A model generated the notes under the pieces. That model was not told the DNA's origin. It saw nothing but the letters and a program-made list of their open reading frames with translations, and searched no databases. 64,000 nucleotides of DNA from Hansfordia pulvinata (taxonomy: Eukaryota > Ascomycota > Sordariomycetes > Xylariales): positions 806,001-870,000 of the forward strand of contig BJKQ01000005.1 in NCBI GenBank assembly GCA_006538405.1. Direction: 5' to 3'. Position 1 is the first letter of the stretch. Each line of letters begins with the position of its first letter. The position numbers and the translations under genes are program-made. This document shows positions 57,311-64,000 of the stretch, piece by piece.

Positions 57311-60300
57311 ACGTATCCCCCCAGACAGAGCAGAGAGCAGACAGACACGATGGTGGTGGTGGTGGTGGTGCCTGAGTGGGCGGCGAGCAGAGGGTGGTGG
57401 TACCCCGTACGGAGGACATACTTGACCGAGGACTCACAGCCACGGGCTTGGCCTGCCCACAGCCAAGCCAACTTGGATCAACACTCATGTCTCTACTGAG
57501 TCGCCAAGACCTTCTCGAATTGGGGGGCGTCGCTGCCCGCAAGGTCGGGGCGAGGGTGTGGGCGTACAACAACAAAGTCTCCGTAGGCGTGCGACTACCC
57601 CCGAGTAGCACGAGTACCAACTCTCGTACCTACACGTACGATACAGGCAGTGCGGCGCGCGCTGCAGGAAAGTGGGCTGGCATCCGCTGCGGTCTTGCAG
57701 TCTGCATATCCGTGCTGCCGCCAAAACCCACGAAGGCTCGCATGCCCATGCCCCTCGTCCCCTGCCACGCCCATGCCCCCCATGCTGCGTGGCCAATCAC
57801 CCCGTGCCCCCCGGCACGCGCGGTTGGGCTAGGAGGGCATGGCCAGCTGGGAGGAGACGCGACGCCGAGCTGCATCTCGCCCGGCCCACCCGTCTCTCGA
57901 GCCCTTGAGTCGGCTCCCGCGGTCCGCGCTGTCCTGGTGCGCCGAGTGACGTGAGATCCGAGCCGTTCGGGCTTGGTCAGCTTTCCTGGCTGCCCGCGCC
58001 CGCGCCCGTCGTCGGATTTACACAAAGACCGCGCCGCCTTTGCCTTCGTTAGGCCGCCCAGCAGCACGAGCGCGAATCCTCATCCAGTCGACCAGGCTGA
58101 GAATCACGACGACCAGGCGAGGGGGGCACGCCATTCGAGTAGTGGCTCACAGTCCTCACGCACCCCCACACCCTTGCTTGCTTCCACATCATTGCCTTGG
58201 GTGCGGAGGCTGCCAGCGCGCCACCACCACTCCTAGCCGGCAGGCCATGGATCGACTCGGCTCAGTTTGTCAGCACCTCCGTTGCAACCCCGTCATGTCC
58301 GCTCAGCTGGCCCCAACGGACGGGCCCGGCGGGCCTGATTTGGGCCGCCACCGGCCATCACTGACAAACAGCAGCCACAACAGCAGTCTGGAGGCGCATG
58401 CGGACAAGAGACTGTTGATCCGTTAAAGCCGAGGTCGGCTTCCAGCCGGCGCTGGGCCCGAGGGGGTGGGGGGCGTAGCAGAGCACACAGGCGCGCAGGA
58501 CGGCCTAGCGACCGTGGTCAAACACCCGTCGGCACCTCCACATCAACCATGTGAAAGACGGCGGGAGGCCGGCCGAGGCGTTCCTTTATGTTCCGGGGGA
58601 CTGTGGAGAAGATGCGGCTCCGTTCTCTTGACGTTTCAGCGGCGATGCCATGTGCCTGCTTCTTGACGTTGCCCATGTGCCGGGCTGTCCAGGAGCCGCT
58701 GCCGGGCGCGTCAGTAACGGGCGGCTTGGCCCTCGATTGGCTCGTTTTGCGCGCTAGCGGAATTCCTCGGAGGCGCCCTCATGCCCCGGATTCCATCTCC
58801 AGCCCTACAGATGGAGTCAGCTCTTCCGATAATATCCTTGTTTTGTGTGGGGAGATGGGTGCTCGCAGTAGCAGACTGACTGCTTCTGGGTCACTTGGGC
58901 CGAGCAGGCGCGGCTGCTTTTGCGTTGCCCGGTCCGTGTCCCGGTTCAGGCCGAGCAGATGCCAGGGGTGAGTGAAGTGCTTGACACATCCCCGGGTCTG
59001 TCTGATGTCATCAGGGGATACGGGCGGTGGGAGCTGGCGAGTCTCTCAAGGCCTGGCGGTCGGTTCCATTGGCCATGGCCGACTCGTGCTGGTGGTGCTC
59101 CAGCGGTATGTGGCATTGACTCGACGCCGGCACCAATGCCAACATCTCTGGGCCCGTTAGCAACCCAGTCACAGATAGCCGCATAGACATGAAAGGCTTC
59201 CGCATCAGCTCTGTCATACCATGACAGACATTCTCAAGCTCTGTACACGGACATACTTGTTATCATCACAGAGCTCTCCAGGCCTTATTACCAGTGTCCG
59301 GTGACCTCTCTGTCCATAAGGGTAGCCGCAAAATTGTCTGCTCGGCGGAGCAAGAACATGGCCATTGTGGATATGGAGTATGTTTAGCATTGCTATGCTT
59401 AAGCGAACCCTCTGCGTTGGGGTAATGGGCAGCTTTCCATGGAGTTCGAAGACTTCTCCATCCGCGAGGACCGGCATGTGGTAATGAGCATGCAAGCTGA
59501 GCTTAAGTCAGTGGAACAAGAACACAACATCGCATATATGGGCTCTTTTCAACATTACCATGCTTGATCAAATACACTGAGTTGCGGTAACGGACAGGGA
59601 CACGACGCCTTCCAATCGGAACTGCCGTCGGACGCTGAAAGGAACAGGCAGGTGGTCGATTCAGACTGGCGGCTGCTCTTCAGCAAGTCTTCCGTTAAGT
59701 CGTGGGCTGCCGCTGATCTCTCGCCCTGTATCGCGTAGATTGGCAGCAGAAGACGCGTGGACGAGCGCATCGGAGCTTCGTAGAGCAGAGGTCCTTTCAT
59801 CGGTCTCAGGCCACGATCAAATCCTTGAGCTGCATGGCTGTTTTTCCCTTGGCTCGAACAGCGAAACGTCATGTACTGGAGCGACGCCGCAAGTTGTCGA
59901 GTGGTCTGTCGCTGGAGCGCACCAGTACGGATATCTAGAATGAGTTGCAGCTTTGCGAGATGTTGCTTGTGTTGACTCATGGCTATCCGGGTTGCTAAAG
60001 GTGAGCAAGTCCGCAATGCCCAAAGTGCCTCTGGCATACAGAGGATAGATACTGAACCCTCGACCTGGCAGTAGCCATTGCGTCTAAATCTTCGTCTCGC
60101 CTGTGATATGAGGCTCACATTGAGTGCACGGCTCACGGGCTCGTCGTCGTAGTGATCGTACCTATCTGAAAAGCCGTAGCGAGGTCAGCGGGCGTCGCCG
60201 TGGACATCGAAGTGGTCGCTAGACATAGGCGGGGTCCGACCGCGCGTAATTGTGTAGCTCCAGTTGTCGCAGCGCCAGAGAAGGGAATGGCCAGGAGCCA

Positions 60301-63300
60301 AGCGAATGAGACTTGAAACTTATTGGGATGAGAGAGCTGCGAGGTTCGACGATGTGCCCGGTGCTGTTGTTGAAGGGCTGTGGATAAGAGAATGCTACCT
60401 ACGACGTGAGGGGATAACGCTGGATGTTGATGCCTGACCCGACCAATTGGTACCTCTCCGGGTTGCCCGCACCTACCAGGTATGTAGGTCACCGGATCTC
60501 GGATACAATGGATCTATGTACCGTGACCGCCGTTCCCTGGGCTGTACCGGATGACAACACTGGTGGGAGAGCAACAGACCAGGTGGACGCAGGCATCGAC
60601 TGACGGAAGTAGGTAGAGTGGAAGAATGTGGGTTCCATGGAAAGCAGTACCTTTCCCTTGTATTATATCTATGTACCGTACCCAACCTACCACATGAAGG
60701 TAATGGAAGGTTCCATGGATACTCTCTGTAACCCGGCGGTGGCTGCCTGTCATAATTCGGACAGCAGGTTTGCGGGCAGGTCGCGACTTCCACATGACAC
60801 TCGACATCTGCTGTTCTCGACCCGGCCTCGCGTGCGTGTACCTCCTTTTCCGACGTGCCGGTCCGGAGCCGGCCTCGTCACCGGCATCCCCAGACATCCT
60901 GGGCGGAGAAGAAGGCATATTCTGTGTCATGCTGGAGAGTCATGGACCGATCAAGACTCATCACGTCCTCGTCCACGGCACCATCTCGTCCGGACGGCGG
61001 CGCCGAGTTCCGTTTCAGGGGAAAAACACTTCGGCCACAAGCTCTGTCCCAGAGCACCAGGGCCAAGAGCTCGGGTAGGGTGTCTGCTATGTAGGCTGCC
61101 CAATGGAGGCTTCCACGGCCGCTTTCTCCGGGAACCTCTACTCGTCCTGGCCTGGGCACGTTTGTTGGTTTGCGGGAGAGGGGCGACTAGGCTAGTTTGG
61201 TGGGATCGAGAACCAACACAAAAGCCCTCCTTGCAGGGGGGACACCACCGTGTCCCGTCGCAATCATGACACTTTGCCGCATACCTTCTCCGCATCTGAA
61301 TATTGGAAATCCTTGCTGTTCTCTTGTCCTGGGCTTCTTGCTTTGGGGCTGTCGATCCTGGGCAGCGATGGCAGCCATCGTTCAAAGCGAGACACAGGGG
61401 TGTTGCCCAGAACTCAACGGCCCCCACGATGGAGACAAGCTACTACGGGACAAACAGGGGACGGCATAGCCGTGCCAATGACGCTGTAGACCGACCCATT
61501 ACATGCTACAATCTCCGAGCAGGCGCGGATGCACCCTGTGAAGGGGTGCCACCGTGCCGGGTATGACGAGGGCGCTTAGAGACATTGGTCCTTTCCATTG
61601 GCTCGGCGCCTGAAAGTGGTCAGGTGCTAGCCCGCGGCAGGGAAACAAAGCGTATTGTTCCCGCGAGATTGACGTGAGGGTCCTTGCGTTACGGCCTGGT
61701 GAATGGCCCCCAGACCGGCCTAGGGATGGGCGGGCAAGCCCTCGTAGGGAGGGCGACACCTGTCTCCAGCTACAATCTGCTTGGATCTCGACATATTCCC
61801 GGACTACAGAAGGCTAGGGGGTGGCCTTCGTGTCAGCAGGGCTCGCTGACCGGTTTCCCAGAGGTGGCATGGGGTGGTGCATTCGTCAAAGACTCGAGTC
61901 GTGCCACATGGCATTCATTCCCAAGTAGCCAATGGCGCCTCTCGAACCATAGCAGCAGGCCAACCTGGAATTGACTCGGTCCGCATCACAAGTTTTCCCA
62001 GGCTCCTCACAACGAAAAGTCACATTGCTCTCGCCAAGCGTGCTTGACGGCCTTCCATCCGGGCCACGTTATTGGTGCCTCACTCACATTGCGACCAACC
62101 TGTGAAGCAACGTTGTCTTACACTGATGGCCAGAGGCGGAGCGGATATCTGCAGAGGCACCCATTCGGCCAGTAGCTTCGGCCGGGTATCCAGGGCCATG
62201 CAGCATGGAACGCTGGATGCTCGTTAAATGCCTCAAAAAGGAGGTCATGAGAACTTGAAGTGACCCACCGCTTTCACAAGTGGCTCTGGCATGTTCTGAT
62301 CAGAGGCGTGACATTGCACCGCGTGCGACTGTCCTCTCTAACGGCAAGATGAGAGGGTTTTGCTCCATAGAATTCTGGTCTCATCGCAATTGATGTTGTT
62401 GTGGGATAGCTACACTGAAACCTCAATGGATTTGGTCGATGTGAATGCTGTGTTGACGATAGGTATCGTGACTAACAGCACGTGCCGATCTGAGGATCGG
62501 GTGTTAGAAGGGGTCTCCGGGCCTGGGGGCTTACCGACTGCTGACGAGGCGGTACACCGCATGGCGCTGCAGGCGACAGGTATGGGTAGTTGGTTGAGAA
62601 AGTGACCAAGAATAGAGGGCCATAGGGTCTTGGGAAAAGGGGCATTCCCAGCGGCAGAAAGGGGCGTCCCGCCGGTGCCACCGCAGACTGAGCAGCTGAT
62701 CAATCCACGGCGAGGAGGGCTGCCTCACGACAACGGTCTGTAAGTTTGACTGACCCTGGTGCTTGACGGCTCGAAACCGGCCAACTCGCTCAGCGTGCCG
62801 AGTCTTTGGAATGAGGGAATGACTGCGATACCCCATGTTCGCTACCGTGGTCTTGTCTGCCTTCTCGACCTCCGGAGCCCCTGGACCATCCCTATACATG
62901 CTGGATTTCCGAATCGCGAAGACTGCCGATCTGATCTCCCAGGATGGTGACTACTGGGTGACCTCGTTCCCGATGGTTTCGATCCGGTGGAATGACCTCA
63001 CGAGCCGCGGTGTCTCACCCCGCTACCAGCCAGACGTCTTGGAGCCAAGTGCCTCACCACCAAGATGCGAAGTGTAAAAAAGGAGTCAGCGCCAGATGGG
63101 GGCACACATATTGGTGATCAACCCACGCGTTCCATGACTCCAACCGACGTGCTGGCGACGTATGTTGGCCAGTAAGTGCAGAGTCGGGAGAGGCATGTCA
63201 TGCAGACCACGGGAGACGGTGCCGCCAACAACGCTCGTCGTGACGGCCGACTTGATCGCACGACCTTGTCGAGATTTGGCTCGAGATCCTAGTGGCTTTT

Positions 63301-64000
63301 GCTGGGTGCCATGGACGGATGCTCCCGTTGGACCGGGACGCTGCCGCCGCCGCCGATGGACTGGGCCATGTGAGCTGCCCGTGGCATATACGAGCCGGGC
63401 CGGCCGGGGTCAAGCTTTCTTTCGGCGTGGTGCATCGAGGTGGTGGCTGCCCATCCAGGGCACCGTCGGTGCGCAGACCGTCGGAGTGAGTGGTGTTGGT
63501 GCGGGACAGACGTTGTTCTGGTGGGTGGAGCTTGTGGTGGAGGGAGAAGACGACCGAAGAGTTTGGGTGCGACTTGGTGGGCGAAGAGAGCTGAGATGCA
63601 GTTGAAAGGAGACCATGGGTCGCATGAACCGAGGCCAAGTCCCATGGACATGAGCCAGTCGCAATTTGTTCTGTAATAGCGAAGCGTTGGCGTGGGTATT
63701 GCCGGCAGGTACGAGCGAGCAGTGCCATGGATCGCCAACATGGCACTGTTGAAGCTGCTGCGACTGCCTTCTACACACTGCGATGCGTGCCTTCCAGTCA
63801 GGTGCTTGATAGGTGAGGTGTACGATACGGTACCTAAGGTAGGTGCCTTGTTGGGTACCTCGGTAGGTAGGTAGGCACTAGGAACACAAGGGTTGTACAT
63901 TCGATGAAGGCAGTGGACCTGGCCCGAGGGGCACCTGGCGTATACCGTCCAATGCCCTGAGACTGGACTCGTACCCCGAGCGACGCCATCGACCGCGCCA
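57311..64000. other. 6.7-kb region without recognisable gene
   Basis: Normal base composition with no RIP signature. The longest frames (e.g. 59,555-60,136 and 63,289-63,900, both minus) are under 205 codons and show no domain. TAGGTACC-type words occur near 63,828-63,876. It could hold promoter sequence of the 82-aa gene, long noncoding RNA, lineage-specific genes broken by sequencing errors, or decayed mobile DNA; the sequence alone does not separate these. Confidence 0.5.

Noticed and set aside
59555..60492. Two adjacent minus-strand frames that could be joined by an intron
   Set aside because: A splice can be drawn, but neither piece has recognisable content and the composition is not gene-like.

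Overview
This looks like nuclear chromosomal DNA of a filamentous ascomycete (Pezizomycotina, most likely Sordariomycetes). Genes carry short 47-195 nt introns with GT..AG ends and CTGAC/CTAAC-like branch points, coding third positions are G/C-rich, leaders are pyrimidine-rich, and the left end is an extremely AT-rich block with the C-to-T/G-to-A signature of repeat-induced point mutation (RIP). The genus cannot be told from the sequence.

Layout: 1-9,000 is RIP-destroyed repeat DNA, including an inverted duplicated element and a pair of ~340 bp direct repeats. A 13-bp minisatellite lies just inside the GC-balanced DNA. The gene-bearing part follows: FHA-like/Ser-Thr kinase (+), secreted GH114 polygalactosaminidase-type hydrolase (+), APC/C subunit CDC26 (+), an intron-containing tRNA-Arg(CCG) (+), TAF2 (-), a small Myb-like/AT-hook protein (+), the double-bromodomain RSC subunit RSC4 (-), CKS1 (+), ERO1 (+), the U6 snRNA exonuclease USB1 (-), a Pal1-domain protein (-), CFT1/CPSF160 (-), and a small conserved-looking 82-aa protein (-). 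From ~50.9 kb to the end the window is almost gene-free apart from that 82-aa gene, although it is neither AT-rich nor visibly RIPed.

No gene cluster or operon-like pathway is present. The set is mainly housekeeping: transcription initiation (TAF2), chromatin remodelling (RSC4), mRNA 3'-end formation (CFT1), U6 maturation (USB1), cell cycle (CDC26, CKS1) and ER oxidative folding (ERO1). One secreted carbohydrate hydrolase and one kinase sit nearest the repeat block.

The strongest unexpected signal is technical. Four conserved, normally essential genes (TAF2, CKS1, ERO1, CFT1) carry seven apparent frameshifts. Each is repaired by adding a single base, and each lies at or beside a C/G run. This points to systematic homopolymer undercalling in the assembly rather than gene decay. 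Other notable signals are a recurrent intergenic TACTCGTA/TACGAGTA motif, a CDC26 roughly four times the length of the human protein through low-complexity insertion, and the two gene-empty flanks around the 82-aa gene.
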